Assembly: GCA_030696235.1 (NCBI GenBank)
Contig: JAUYSN010000179.1
Span: 1-9,855 of the forward strand
Reading direction: 5' to 3'
Length of the DNA: 9,855 nucleotides
Source: Sulfuricella sp.
GTDB lineage: Bacteria; Pseudomonadota; Gammaproteobacteria; Burkholderiales; Sulfuricellaceae
A program made the translations under genes and the position numbers. Positions 1 to 6,633 of this stretch are shown in pieces; position 1 is the first letter of the stretch; every line of letters starts with the position of its first letter. The notes beneath the pieces were generated by a model. The model had not been told where the DNA came from. It saw only the letters and a list, made by a program, of their open reading frames with translations, and ran no database searches.

Positions 1-1579
1 ATCCATTCTTGCGGGCACGGCAGATGGCGGCGCTTTCCATCACCAGCGCCTCGGTGCGGCCGAAGATCGCGCTTTGGCGCGCCTGATCATCCACGTCGCG
101 GTGGCCATCTTCCAGCAGGCGCGCTACCGCTGCGGAGGAAAAATGGGGCAGCCCGAGCTGGCGGCAGGCGTGAGCGACGAAAATCGACGAAGCACGGCGA
201 GTTTCGGCGCTGGATGAAAAGCTTTCGGCAAAATCCACCTTCACCCGGAAGTGGCGTGCGAATTCCGGATCTGCCTCCTGCAGCTCGTAATACTGCTCGC
301 GTGAGCCGATCAAAACGATTTTCACCTCGACATCCACCGCCTCAGGCTCGAGAGAAACCGCCGCGATCGGCGTGAAAGCCGTGCCCGGCTCCTCGATCTG
401 CAGCCTGCCGCTGCGCAAGAAGCGCCGGAGCTTTTCCCACACCAGCGCATCGGCCAGCAAATCCCGCAGATGCAGCATGAGGAACCCGCCGTGCGCCCGC
501 AGCAGGCTGCCGGCGCGGATGCGGGTAAAATCCGTCACCAGCACGTCGTTCACCGACTGATACTCGATGCTGCCGAACAGCGAACGGAACAGCGGATTGT
601 CCTCGACAATCACCGGCGCGCCCGATAGGCCATCATTGTCCACCACCAGGTTGACCCGGTAGCGAGACAGCGCCCTTTCCAGACTCTCCTGACGGCTTTC
701 CTCATCGTCATCGGCAGCCTGGAACAGCGCCAGGTTGTCGAGCACGTCATGGGCCATGTCGTCCAGCCAGGCATTCAGCTTGGCAGCATCCTTGATCTGC
801 TTCTTCAGCCCGGCGCGGATCTCCTGCAACCCGTGATCCAGCAGCGGCTTCACCACCTGGCGGCGCAGCGCCGCCAGCGCCTCGTTCATCACCCGTTCCA
901 GCGGCCTGGTTTTCTCGAAATAAAGGGTGATCGCGGCACGCAGTTCCTGCTCGGCCTGCTCGACCGCCGCCCGGCGATCCTTCGGCAAAGAAAGCACTTC
1001 GTCCTCGACCAGCGGCTGCCCCGTCTCGCCCAGCAAGGTGAACACCATCCGCCCGTCCTCACGGTGGATGCTGAAATTGCGCGCTTCTGCAAAGGCGGAG
1101 AGTTCGGCATAAGCCTTGGCTTCCTCATCCTTGTAGGCTTTTTCGATATGCGCGCTTTCGGTCTTGAAATCCTGCCCCGTTAGCTGCTGCGGGATTTCCG
1201 TCACCAGGGATTTCGCCATCTGCTGCAGGAGTTGGCGCAGCAGGCGCCCCTGCCCGGCCGGCAGGCGCAGCGCCATCGGCCTTTCCGGGGTATCGAAGTT
1301 GTGCAGGTAGCACAGGTCGGGTGGCGCCAGTCGCTCGGCGGCAACCGCCTGCATCGCCTGCCTGAGCAGGGAAGTGCGTCCGCTGCCGATCTCGCCCAGA
1401 ACGAACAGGTTGTAGTCCGGCTGACCCATCCCCAAGCCGAAGCGGGTAGCCGTTTCTGCGCGTTCCTGGCCGATCCAGGGCAAAGGCAGGTTGAGGAGCT
1501 CGGAAGTATCGGAGAAACCCAGTGAATCGGGGGCTATGGTCAGGCGAAGATCGGTGGGCGTCAGGTTTGAGATTGGCAT
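1..1579 (-). CDS. Lon-related AAA+ ATP-dependent protease, N-terminal 526 residues (partial)
   Basis: My reading of the minus strand gives an open frame from an ATG at 1579 to the window edge, 526 codons with no stop. It resembles the Lon-like proteases with an AAA_32 ATPase region, cytoplasmic enzymes that unfold and degrade proteins. An N-terminal PDSLGF...IGQERA block is followed by a Walker A-type loop GEIGSGRTS (residues 62-70), a long charged helical insertion (about 140-300), the block NPLFRSLFGSIEY (about 328-340) and the Walker B region AHGGFLMLHLRDLL (about 362-375). Residue 370 is His, where I expect the Walker B Asp. The S16 peptidase domain with its Ser-Lys dyad would lie left of position 1 and cannot be checked. 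The start fits the family N-terminus, but no clear Shine-Dalgarno precedes it, because a CTCTGTG repeat array ends 5 nt upstream. Family call is firm; whether the ATPase is active is open. Confidence 0.85.
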   Translation of the reverse strand, partial: MPISNLTPTDLRLTIAPDSLGFSDTSELLNLPLPWIGQERAETATRFGLGMGQPDYNLFVLGEIGSGRTSLLRQAMQAVAAERLAPPDLCYLHNFDTPERPMALRLPAGQGRLLRQLLQQMAKSLVTEIPQQLTGQDFKTESAHIEKAYKDEEAKAYAELSAFAEARNFSIHREDGRMVFTLLGETGQPLVEDEVLSLPKDRRAAVEQAEQELRAAITLYFEKTRPLERVMNEALAALRRQVVKPLLDHGLQEIRAGLKKQIKDAAKLNAWLDDMAHDVLDNLALFQAADDDEESRQESLERALSRYRVNLVVDNDGLSGAPVIVEDNPLFRSLFGSIEYQSVNDVLVTDFTRIRAGSLLRAHGGFLMLHLRDLLADALVWEKLRRFLRSGRLQIEEPGTAFTPIAAVSLEPEAVDVEVKIVLIGSREQYYELQEADPEFARHFRVKVDFAESFSSSAETRRASSIFVAHACRQLGLPHFSSAAVARLLEDGHRDVDDQARQSAIFGRTEALVMESAAICRARKNG

Positions 1580-1584
1580 TTTTT

Positions 1585-1699
1585 AACCACAGAGACACAG
1601 AGGCACAGGAAAGTCTTGCATTCTGACCCGAATTGCTCGCAACGGCGCAATCATCAGGAATTTTCCTTGGTTTTCTCTGTGTCTCTGTGCCTCTGTGGT
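1585..1699. repeat. Paired inverted CTCTGTG/CACAGAG arrays between nagZ and the Lon-like gene
   Basis: The left arm (about 1585-1609) carries CACAGAG at an 8-bp period, with copies at 1588 and 1596 and a degenerate third at 1604. The right arm (1671-1699) carries CTCTGTG at 1675, 1683 and 1691. The arms are inverted copies and could form an imperfect hairpin of about 25 bp around a non-repetitive centre of about 60 bp. The same arms occur in the spacer on the other side of nagZ, but the centres differ. The array fills most of the gap between the nagZ stop (1710) and the Lon-like start (1579). It may act as a terminator for nagZ, but no clear T-tract defines one. No gene is seen in this spacer. 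Confidence 0.8.
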
Positions 1700-1709
1700 G
1701 AAGAATTTA

Positions 1710-2798
1710 TTATTTGTTTCCACTAAGTGCGCACTGATTCGGCTCGCCGACCTGCAACGGCAAATCGCCGCTCCTCACGCCGATGCTACCGACGGCATGC
1801 ACCGCCGCCACATAATGCTTGTCCTCGTACAGCCTGACCCAACTTTCCGGGTGCAGCCGGCCGTGCATGCGGATCAGGCGCGCCATACCCGGCGCCGGCA
1901 TTTCCCATTTCAGACCTGCCAGCAGCGCATCGGCGCTGTCCGGCTTGTTGCACACCAGAACCATGTCGCAGCCCGCCTGCAGGGCGGCCTCGGCGCGCTG
2001 CACCACGCCGCCCGCCACGCTGGCGCCTTCCATGGAAAGATCGTCGCTGAAAATCACGCCGTCGAAGCCTAACTCCTTGCGTAGGATATCCTTCAGCCAG
2101 ATGCTGGAGAACCCTGCCGGCAACTTGTCCACCTTGGGATAAATTACGTGCGCCGGCATCATCCCGGCCAGGCCGAAATCGATCATCTGCTTGAACGGGA
2201 CCAGGTCATCCATCTCGATGTCGGCATAGTCGCGCTCGTCCACCGGGATTTCCAGGTGGGAATCGGCACGCACGAAACCATGGCCGGGAAAATGCTTGCC
2301 CACCGCGGCCATGCCACCCTGCTTCAGGCCCAGCATCAGGCTGTGCGCAAGAACGGCGATGGCCTGCGGGTCACGGTGGAAGGCGCGGTCGCCGATCACC
2401 CCGCTTTGCCCGAAATCGATGTCCAGCACCGGGGTGAAGCTGAAATCCACGCCGCTGGCGCGCAGCTCCGCCGCCAGCACCCAACCGGTCTGGTGCGCCA
2501 AGGTCTTGGCGCGGTTCGGATGTTCGTCCCAGATATGCCCCAGCTCGCGCATCGGCGGCAGGCGGGTGAAGCCATCACGGAAACGCTGCACCCGACCCCC
2601 TTCATGGTCCACGGCAATCAGCAGATGCGGGTTGCGCAAGGCGTGAATTTCGGCGGTCAGCCGGGAAAGCTGCGCCTGCGAGGTGTAATTCCTGCCGAAC
2701 AGGATCACCCCGCCGACCAGTGGGTGTTTCAGTCTTTTCCTGTCCTCGTCGGTCAATTCGGTGCCGAGAACATCGAGCATTACCGGGCCAAGAGTCAT
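1710..2798 (-). CDS. nagZ: Beta-N-acetylhexosaminidase NagZ (glycoside hydrolase family 3)
   Basis: A 362-aa cytoplasmic enzyme that removes N-acetylglucosamine from anhydromuropeptides during peptidoglycan recycling. In bacteria with inducible AmpC beta-lactamase its products also feed that control. GH3 NagZ hallmarks are visible: the [10 protein letters not shown] substrate-binding segment (residues 64-73), KHFPGHG (168-174), the D-S-H loop at 179-181 with the proposed acid/base His181, and FSDDLSM (250-256) with the nucleophile Asp, most likely Asp252. There is no signal peptide, as expected. At 362 aa it is about 20 residues longer than the E. coli enzyme, and its last 10-15 residues are low in recognisable motif. 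Its stop lies 10 nt from a CTCTGTG array. A GAGG lies 11 nt before the ATG, a rather long spacing. It follows acpS on the same strand, across a repeat-filled spacer of 194 bp. Confidence 0.96.
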   Translation of the reverse strand: MTLGPVMLDVLGTELTDEDRKRLKHPLVGGVILFGRNYTSQAQLSRLTAEIHALRNPHLLIAVDHEGGRVQRFRDGFTRLPPMRELGHIWDEHPNRAKTLAHQTGWVLAAELRASGVDFSFTPVLDIDFGQSGVIGDRAFHRDPQAIAVLAHSLMLGLKQGGMAAVGKHFPGHGFVRADSHLEIPVDERDYADIEMDDLVPFKQMIDFGLAGMMPAHVIYPKVDKLPAGFSSIWLKDILRKELGFDGVIFSDDLSMEGASVAGGVVQRAEAALQAGCDMVLVCNKPDSADALLAGLKWEMPAPGMARLIRMHGRLHPESWVRLYEDKHYVAAVHAVGSIGVRSGDLPLQVGEPNQCALSGNK

Positions 2799-2824
2799 TT
2801 TGTTTTTATCCTCAAAAGCTTTTT

Positions 2825-2974
2825 ACCACAGAGGCACAGAGAGAAAACCAACAATCAATCCTTATAATCTTGTACCCAGTGCGTGCAATGAAAAGCAAGT
2901 GATGCCACGACATGGCTTGCCTTATGTATTAAAAAAATTTTGAATTTCTCTGTGCCTCTGTGTCTCTGTGGTTA
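2825..2974. repeat. Second pair of inverted CTCTGTG/CACAGAG arrays, between acpS and nagZ
   Basis: The left arm (2825-2847) starts ACCACAGAGGCACAGAGAG. The right arm (2945-2974) has CTCTGTG at 2948, 2956 and 2964, followed by GGTTA. The arms face each other like the pair at 1585-1699 and have the same 8-bp period, so nagZ is bracketed by two such units. The centre (about 2848-2944) is AT-rich, unrelated to the other centre, and contains no convincing gene. The left arm ends 26 nt upstream of the nagZ start codon, so the unit occupies the place where a nagZ promoter would be expected. Reported as an interspersed repeat; no function is shown. Confidence 0.8.
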
Positions 2975-2992
2975 ATAAACAGCCGTTCCTGG

Positions 2993-3370
2993 TCATTGTT
3001 CCAGCACCGAGAAAGCCACCACCATCTCCACCTCGTCACTGATCGACAGGTGGTGGCCACGAATATTGCGCTGTGCCAGAGCTTGCGCCAGCTCAGGCTC
3101 CAGCCCGAAAACCGGTCGGCCGAGAGCGTCGTGCGTCACGTTGATGTTGTGCCAGGTGGCCGGATGGCGCATCCCCGTGCCAAGCGCCTTGACGAAGGCC
3201 TCCTTGGCAGCAAAGCGTTTGGCGAGAAAGCGGGCGCGATGGGCGCTGGTCGCAAAATCATCCCATGCCGCCGCCGCCAGAATACGCCGCGCAAACCGGT
3301 CGCCGAAACGGTTCAGCGCTTCCTGGATACGCCCTACCGCAACAATGTCGGTACCAATCCCGTAAATCAT
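2993..3370 (-). CDS. acpS: Holo-[acyl-carrier-protein] synthase AcpS
   Basis: A 125-aa 4'-phosphopantetheinyl transferase that moves the phosphopantetheine arm of coenzyme A to the conserved serine of apo-ACP, activating it for fatty acid synthesis. The N-terminal MIYGIGTDIVAVGRI contains the metal-binding Asp8, and FLAKRFAAKEAFVKALGTG (residues 48-66) carries the second metal ligand, Glu57. Length is normal for the trimeric bacterial enzyme. It lies downstream of pdxJ, the standard proteobacterial pairing, but the two genes are separated by a 163-bp palindrome. The palindrome's outer end is 2 nt from the start codon, so the only Shine-Dalgarno-like sequence (AGG, 6 nt before ATG) belongs to the repeat. 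Start choice is firm because the family sequence begins at this methionine. Confidence 0.96.
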   Translation of the reverse strand: MIYGIGTDIVAVGRIQEALNRFGDRFARRILAAAAWDDFATSAHRARFLAKRFAAKEAFVKALGTGMRHPATWHNINVTHDALGRPVFGLEPELAQALAQRNIRGHHLSISDEVEMVVAFSVLEQ

Positions 3371-3372
3371 CT

Positions 3373-3535
3373 GGAACCTGTCGGACTTATGGGAATCGGA
3401 GCGAGAATTCGGCTGGGCGAGGACAGATTTTGTCGGTTTTGCAGGTCAATAGTCGTTCTATTGACCAAAAAAGCGGCGAAATATGGACCGCTCAGGCGGA
3501 TTCGCAGCCGATTCATCATGAGTCCGACAGGTTCC
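3373..3535. repeat. 163-bp imperfect palindromic element between pdxJ and acpS
   Basis: The outer ends are a perfect 15-bp inverted repeat: GGAACCTGTCGGACT at 3373-3387 and its complement at 3521-3535. At the exact centre is a perfect 9-bp stem, GGTCAATAG (3444-3452) and CTATTGACC (3458-3466), with loop TCGTT. Between ends and centre the two arms stay recognisably complementary with small gaps, roughly three bases in four by eye, so the whole unit folds on itself. It has no coding capacity of its own. Its right end supplies the last residues and stop codon of pdxJ, and its left end abuts the acpS start. It looks like a MITE-like or REP-like interspersed element. In RNA it would form a long hairpin between the two reading frames. 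Confidence 0.85.
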
Positions 3536-4256
3536 CAGCCACTGCCACCATCAGCGCCTTCATTTCCGCCACCGCCCGCTCCCAGCCCACGAACAATGCC
3601 TGCGCCACGATGGCATGACCGATGTTGAGCTCGTAAACGCCGGGGATAGCGGCGATTTTCTGTACATTGTGGTAGTGCAGGCCGTGGCCCGCATTCATCC
3701 GCAGTCCGAGCTTAATGCCATATTCAACCGCCGTGCGGATGCGCGCGAGTTCCATCTCCTGTGCCGCCTCTGTTTCGGCATCGGCAAAGTGGCCGGTATG
3801 AATTTCCACCACCGGCGCACCCGCTTCCCTGGCCGCATCGAGCTGCGCCTTTTCCGGCGCAACGAACAGCGAAACGCGAATACCGGCATCGCCCAGCGCA
3901 GCGCAGGCCTGCTTGATACGCTCGAAATGGGCGACCACGTCGAGCCCACCTTCGGTGGTCCGCTCCTCGCGCTTCTCCGGCACCAGACAGACATCCTGCG
4001 GTTTCAAACGCAGAGCGATTCCCACCATCTCGTCCGTCACCGCCATTTCCAGATTCATTCGCGTCTGCAAGGCTGCGCGCAGGATTTCCACGTCCTCGTC
4101 CTGGATGTGGCGGCGGTCTTCGCGCAAGTGCAGGGTAATTGAATCCGCACCGGCCGATTCCGCCATCAGCGCCGCCTGGATCGGGCTGGGATAGCGTGTT
4201 CCGCGCGCCTGCCGAAGCGTGGCGACGTGGTCGATGTTGACCCCCAAATGAATCAT
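3516..4256 (-). CDS. pdxJ: Pyridoxine 5'-phosphate synthase PdxJ
   Basis: A 246-aa cytoplasmic TIM-barrel enzyme that condenses 1-deoxy-D-xylulose 5-phosphate with 3-amino-2-oxopropyl phosphate to make pyridoxine 5'-phosphate in the DXP-dependent vitamin B6 pathway. Family blocks are intact: [12 protein letters not shown] (4-15), HLREDRRHI (43-51) with His43, LEMA with Glu70, EKREE (94-98), and [14 protein letters not shown] (185-198) with His191. These match the catalytic His45, Glu72 and His193 of the E. coli enzyme with an offset of two. The ATG overlaps the recO stop as ATGA, which suggests translational coupling. The C-terminus GNLSDS is encoded by the end of the palindromic element (3521-3535), which also provides the TGA. 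The native end is therefore replaced, outside the catalytic core. Confidence 0.97.
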   Translation of the reverse strand: MIHLGVNIDHVATLRQARGTRYPSPIQAALMAESAGADSITLHLREDRRHIQDEDVEILRAALQTRMNLEMAVTDEMVGIALRLKPQDVCLVPEKREERTTEGGLDVVAHFERIKQACAALGDAGIRVSLFVAPEKAQLDAAREAGAPVVEIHTGHFADAETEAAQEMELARIRTAVEYGIKLGLRMNAGHGLHYHNVQKIAAIPGVYELNIGHAIVAQALFVGWERAVAEMKALMVAVAGNLSDS

Positions 4257-4978
4257 AGTTCCAGTAAGTCCTTTAATATCTGGCGGGTATGCAAGGTACC
4301 CTCGCCGAGATAATGATTGATCAGCGCCCGCATCAACGCCTTGCTTTGCTGCAGGGTGACCGGGTCGCCGTAATCGTCGGCGGCCATGTCCAGCAGCGTC
4401 TTCCCCCGCAATTCTACACCGTTTTGGCCGGTTTTTTGCCGCACCGGGCCGCGCTCGAAAACGTAGCGGTAATGCACCTCCGGCTCGATTGCCGCCCCGG
4501 AATCAGCATCATGGCCGAGCGTCAGGGCGTAACCCAGTTCCTTCAGCAGATTCATTTCGAAGCGCCGCAGCACGGCGGCATAATCCGTGCGCCGCGCGAG
4601 CTCCCGCAAGGTTTCCTGGTAATAAAGGAACAGCTGCTCGTGCGGGTCGTCGCGGTGCAGCAGCTTGAGCAGCAGCTCGTTCAGGTAAAAACCGCAGATC
4701 AGCGCCGTGCCCTGCAACAGCGGCTGCCCGCCCTGCCATTCGGCGCTGTGCAGGGTGCGCAGCTCGGCCTTGCCGAACCAGCTCAATGAAAGCGGCTGGA
4801 AAGAAAGCAACAGTCCGCGCACGGCAGATTTCGGCCGGCGCGCCCCGCGCGCCATCAGCGGCAGACGACCGAAATCGCGGCTGAAAACCTCGACGATCAG
4901 GCTGGTTTCGCGATAGGGATAGGTATGCAGGACGTACGCGGGTTGATCTCCCTGCCTGGCATTATGTTCTCGTGCCAT
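4253..4978 (-). CDS. recO: DNA repair protein RecO
   Basis: A 241-aa recombination mediator. With RecR it loads RecA onto SSB-coated single-stranded DNA in the RecF pathway and also anneals strands. The N-terminal OB-fold region (about residues 13-90) contains [20 protein letters not shown] and [15 protein letters not shown], typical of RecO. The rest is the helical C-terminal domain ([15 protein letters not shown] at about 93-107, [14 protein letters not shown] at about 137-150). The CxxC zinc motif present in some RecO proteins is not seen. The start at 4978 is preceded by GAGGGT with a short gap to ATG. It is the first gene of the minus-strand recO-pdxJ-acpS-nagZ run. era, often directly upstream in relatives, is about 4.5 kb away here. 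Confidence 0.95.
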   Translation of the reverse strand: MAREHNARQGDQPAYVLHTYPYRETSLIVEVFSRDFGRLPLMARGARRPKSAVRGLLLSFQPLSLSWFGKAELRTLHSAEWQGGQPLLQGTALICGFYLNELLLKLLHRDDPHEQLFLYYQETLRELARRTDYAAVLRRFEMNLLKELGYALTLGHDADSGAAIEPEVHYRYVFERGPVRQKTGQNGVELRGKTLLDMAADDYGDPVTLQQSKALMRALINHYLGEGTLHTRQILKDLLEL

Positions 4979-5029
4979 ACCCTCAAATAATAGCTAACAA
5001 ATCAACAGGATTATTTTTTAACAACGCGA

Positions 5030-5035
5030 ATTATA
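5030..5035 (-). promoter_or_regulatory. Candidate recO promoter -10 box
   Basis: Read on the minus strand, this is a perfect TATAAT, about 50 nt before the recO start codon in an AT-richer spacer between divergent genes. No good TTGACA-like -35 lies 16-18 nt upstream, so the call rests on the -10 box and its position. It would drive the recO-pdxJ-acpS(-nagZ) run. Confidence 0.45.
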
Positions 5036-5070
5036 CGGCGTAGGATGCATGACTATCCATTATTTTCGGC

Positions 5071-5103
5071 CTCCTTTATCAAAGCAGTCTGGCTTTGAAG
5101 GAG
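5071..5103 (+). promoter_or_regulatory. Hairpin covering a strong Shine-Dalgarno in the recO/flavoprotein spacer
   Basis: CTCCTT (5071-5076) pairs with AAGGAG (5098-5103), and CAAAG (5080-5084) pairs with CTTTG (5093-5097). A 3-nt bulge TAT and an 8-nt loop complete the fold, giving 11 base pairs. The AAGGAG is the ideal ribosome-binding sequence for the ATG at 5113, so plus-strand RNA would hide it. This matters only if a transcript starts upstream of 5071, for which I see no clear promoter. Confidence 0.3.
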
Positions 5104-5112
5104 ATTTGAAAC

Positions 5113-5178
5113 ATGGAAAGAAGAGTCGCGAAGCCACAGATTTCCCCGCAAGGCAAAATATTGCTTCACGGAAAATAG
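5113..5178 (+). CDS. Possible 21-aa small ORF or leader peptide
   Basis: ATG at 5113 to TAG at 5176 encodes 21 residues, MERRVAKPQISPQGKILLHG plus a final Lys, basic and without a membrane segment. It is preceded by AAGGAG with a 9-nt gap, a better ribosome-binding site than most annotated genes here. It lies about 110 nt upstream of the flavoprotein gene in a spacer of 308 bp. I recognise no homologue. Very short ORFs arise by chance, so this rests on the Shine-Dalgarno and the hairpin that covers it. Confidence 0.2.
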   Translation: MERRVAKPQISPQGKILLHGK

Positions 5179-5197
5179 TTATCTACTCTCCTGGAGA

Positions 5198-5206
5198 TGG
5201 TAAAAT
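5198..5206 (+). promoter_or_regulatory. Candidate extended -10 promoter of the flavoprotein gene
   Basis: TGGTAAAAT fits an extended -10 element (TG, one base, then TAAAAT with five of six consensus bases). It is about 80 nt upstream of the start codon at 5287. No clear -35 is visible. The rest of the 4979-5286 spacer holds the recO -10 box, a hairpin and a 21-codon ORF; I see nothing else in it. Confidence 0.3.
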
Positions 5207-5286
5207 TTCATATTTAGGCTAATCATACAGCGGCATCATGCGCTTAAAAGCCAGTTATAACTATTGACGTTAGTCCGAGGGTAGCA

Positions 5287-6531
5287 ATGAAATGTGTGGA
5301 TGATTTCCGCCTGCAATTCGGCAAGCAGGAACTGGTGCCGATCATTATTGGCGGGATGGGTGTGGATATCTCGACGGCCGAGCTCGCGCTCGAGGCGGCG
5401 CGTTTGGGCGGGATCGGCCACATTTCCGACGCCATGCTGCCGACCGTGACCGACCGCCGCTACGAAACGCACTTCATCAAAGAAAAACTCAAGCAGTACA
5501 AATACAACATCGACAATTCCGACAAGTCGGCGGTGAAGTTCGACCTCGGCCAGATTGCCGAGGCCACCCGCCTGCACGTGAGCAAGACCATGGAAGCCAA
5601 GCGCGGTGAAGGCATGATCTTCATCAACTGCATGGAAAAACTCACCATGAACGCGCCGCGCGAAACGCTGCGCGTGCGCCTGCGCACGGCGCTGGATGCC
5701 GGGATTGACGGCATCACGCTGAGCGCAGGGCTGCACCTCGGTTCGTTTGCGCTGATGGAGGATCATCCCCGCTTTCGCGATGCCAGGCTCGGCATCATTG
5801 TCTCCTCGCTGCGGGCGCTGCAGCTATTCCTGCGCAAAACCGCCAAACTCAATCGACTGCCGGATTTCATCGTGGTCGAAGGGCCTCTGGCCGGCGGACA
5901 CCTCGGCTTCGACATGGATTGGGCGAAATACGATCTGCACACCATCATGGCTGAAATTTTGCAGTATTTGCAAAATGAGAAATTGAATATTCCGCTGATT
6001 GCGGCTGGGGGAATTTTCACCGGCAGCGATGCCGTGTCCTTCCTCGAAAACGGCGCAGCGGCGGTGCAGGTGGCAACACGCTTTACCGCGGTGCACGAGT
6101 GCGGCCTGCCGGAGAAGGTGATGCAGGAGTACATCAAAGCCACCGAGAACGACATCGAGGTCAACACCATTTCACCCACGGGCTATCCGATGCGTATGCT
6201 CAAGAACAGCCCGGCGATCGGCTCAGGCATCCGTCCTGGCTGCGAATCTTACGGTTACCTGCTGGATGGCTCCGGGAATTGCGCCTACATCGAAGCCTAC
6301 AATCACGAAGTGGCCCTCCACCCGAAAGCCAAGAAAATCTCGGTGAAGGACAAGACCTGCCTTTGCACCCACATGCGCAACTTCAATTGCTGGACCTGCG
6401 GCCATTACACCTATCGGCTCAAGGACACCACACGACGCCTGCCGGACGGCAGTTACCAGATACTCAGCGCGGAGCACGTGTTCCGTGACTATCAGTTCAG
6501 CGTCGACCAGAAGATCGCATTGCCGGATTAA
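5287..6531 (+). CDS. Nitronate monooxygenase-family (2-nitropropane dioxygenase-like) flavoprotein with Cys-rich C-terminus
   Basis: A 414-aa predicted FMN-dependent TIM-barrel protein. Family members oxidise alkyl nitronates to carbonyl compounds plus nitrite; relatives include FabK-type enoyl-ACP reductases, so the substrate here is not certain. IIIGGMGVDIS (19-29) is the N-terminal barrel strand. VEGPLAGGHLG (197-207) contains His205, matching the catalytic His of nitronate monooxygenases. AAGGIFTG (239-246) and QVATRF (261-266) form the FMN phosphate site. The C-terminal part (about 315-414) goes beyond the barrel and holds Cys319 and Cys332, then Cys358, Cys360, Cys368 and Cys371 (CxC-x7-CxxC), suggesting a bound metal. 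GAGG lies 7 nt before the ATG. The TAA stop lies inside the 8-bp target duplication of the downstream IS element, so the protein is intact. It was probably co-transcribed with the 89-aa gene now at 7628. Confidence 0.85.
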   Translation: MKCVDDFRLQFGKQELVPIIIGGMGVDISTAELALEAARLGGIGHISDAMLPTVTDRRYETHFIKEKLKQYKYNIDNSDKSAVKFDLGQIAEATRLHVSKTMEAKRGEGMIFINCMEKLTMNAPRETLRVRLRTALDAGIDGITLSAGLHLGSFALMEDHPRFRDARLGIIVSSLRALQLFLRKTAKLNRLPDFIVVEGPLAGGHLGFDMDWAKYDLHTIMAEILQYLQNEKLNIPLIAAGGIFTGSDAVSFLENGAAAVQVATRFTAVHECGLPEKVMQEYIKATENDIEVNTISPTGYPMRMLKNSPAIGSGIRPGCESYGYLLDGSGNCAYIEAYNHEVALHPKAKKISVKDKTCLCTHMRNFNCWTCGHYTYRLKDTTRRLPDGSYQILSAEHVFRDYQFSVDQKIALPD

Positions 6532-6534
6532 AAA
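6527..6534. repeat. Left 8-bp target-site duplication of the IS element
   Basis: ATTAAAAA directly before the left IS end; the identical octamer follows the right end at 7617-7624. Eight bp is the usual duplication of the IS1595 family. It contains the TAA stop of the flavoprotein gene. Confidence 0.95.
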
Positions 6535-6557
6535 GGCTCTAGTATCGGTAAGTAATG
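6535..6557 (+). repeat. Left terminal inverted repeat of the IS element
   Basis: Twenty-three bp starting GGCTCTAGTATCGG and ending AAGTAATG; 22 of 23 positions match the complement of 7594-7616. Confidence 0.93.
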
Positions 6558-6633
6558 GCAGTCTCACGTAGTGAGCCACCCCCTGTCGCATACTTGCTTC
6601 ATGGCGCATGTGCGCCGATGCCAGGAGAGCGAG

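Noticed and set aside
1125..1598. 157-codon minus-strand frame at the start of the Lon-like gene
   Set aside because: It is out of frame with the Lon-like reading, which carries the Walker A loop and stays open to the window edge; the frame's Pro/Ala/Gly/Arg-rich composition is typical of a shadow.
2148..2867. 239-codon plus-strand frame
   Set aside because: Antisense to nagZ, whose catalytic motifs are unambiguous; no motif of its own.
1585..2974. CRISPR array or composite transposon around nagZ
   Set aside because: The repeats are short tandem heptamers in facing pairs with no regular unique spacers, no transposase and no target duplication; nagZ is a native gene in its usual place.
3373..3535. 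Rho-independent terminator of pdxJ
   Set aside because: The palindrome overlaps the pdxJ coding end, and its arms are long and imperfect with no T-tract after the outer stem; a repeat element explains it better, though it may still affect transcription.
5236..5766. 176-codon minus-strand frame covering the flavoprotein start
   Set aside because: Antisense to the N-terminal barrel of the flavoprotein, low-complexity His/Arg-rich sequence, no motif.
6571..6633. Upstream transposase starts, GTG 6571 and ATG 6601
   Set aside because: Neither has a Shine-Dalgarno, while ATG 6634 has AGGAG at good spacing; the extra residues cover inverted repeats and have no zinc-ribbon or helix-turn-helix content.
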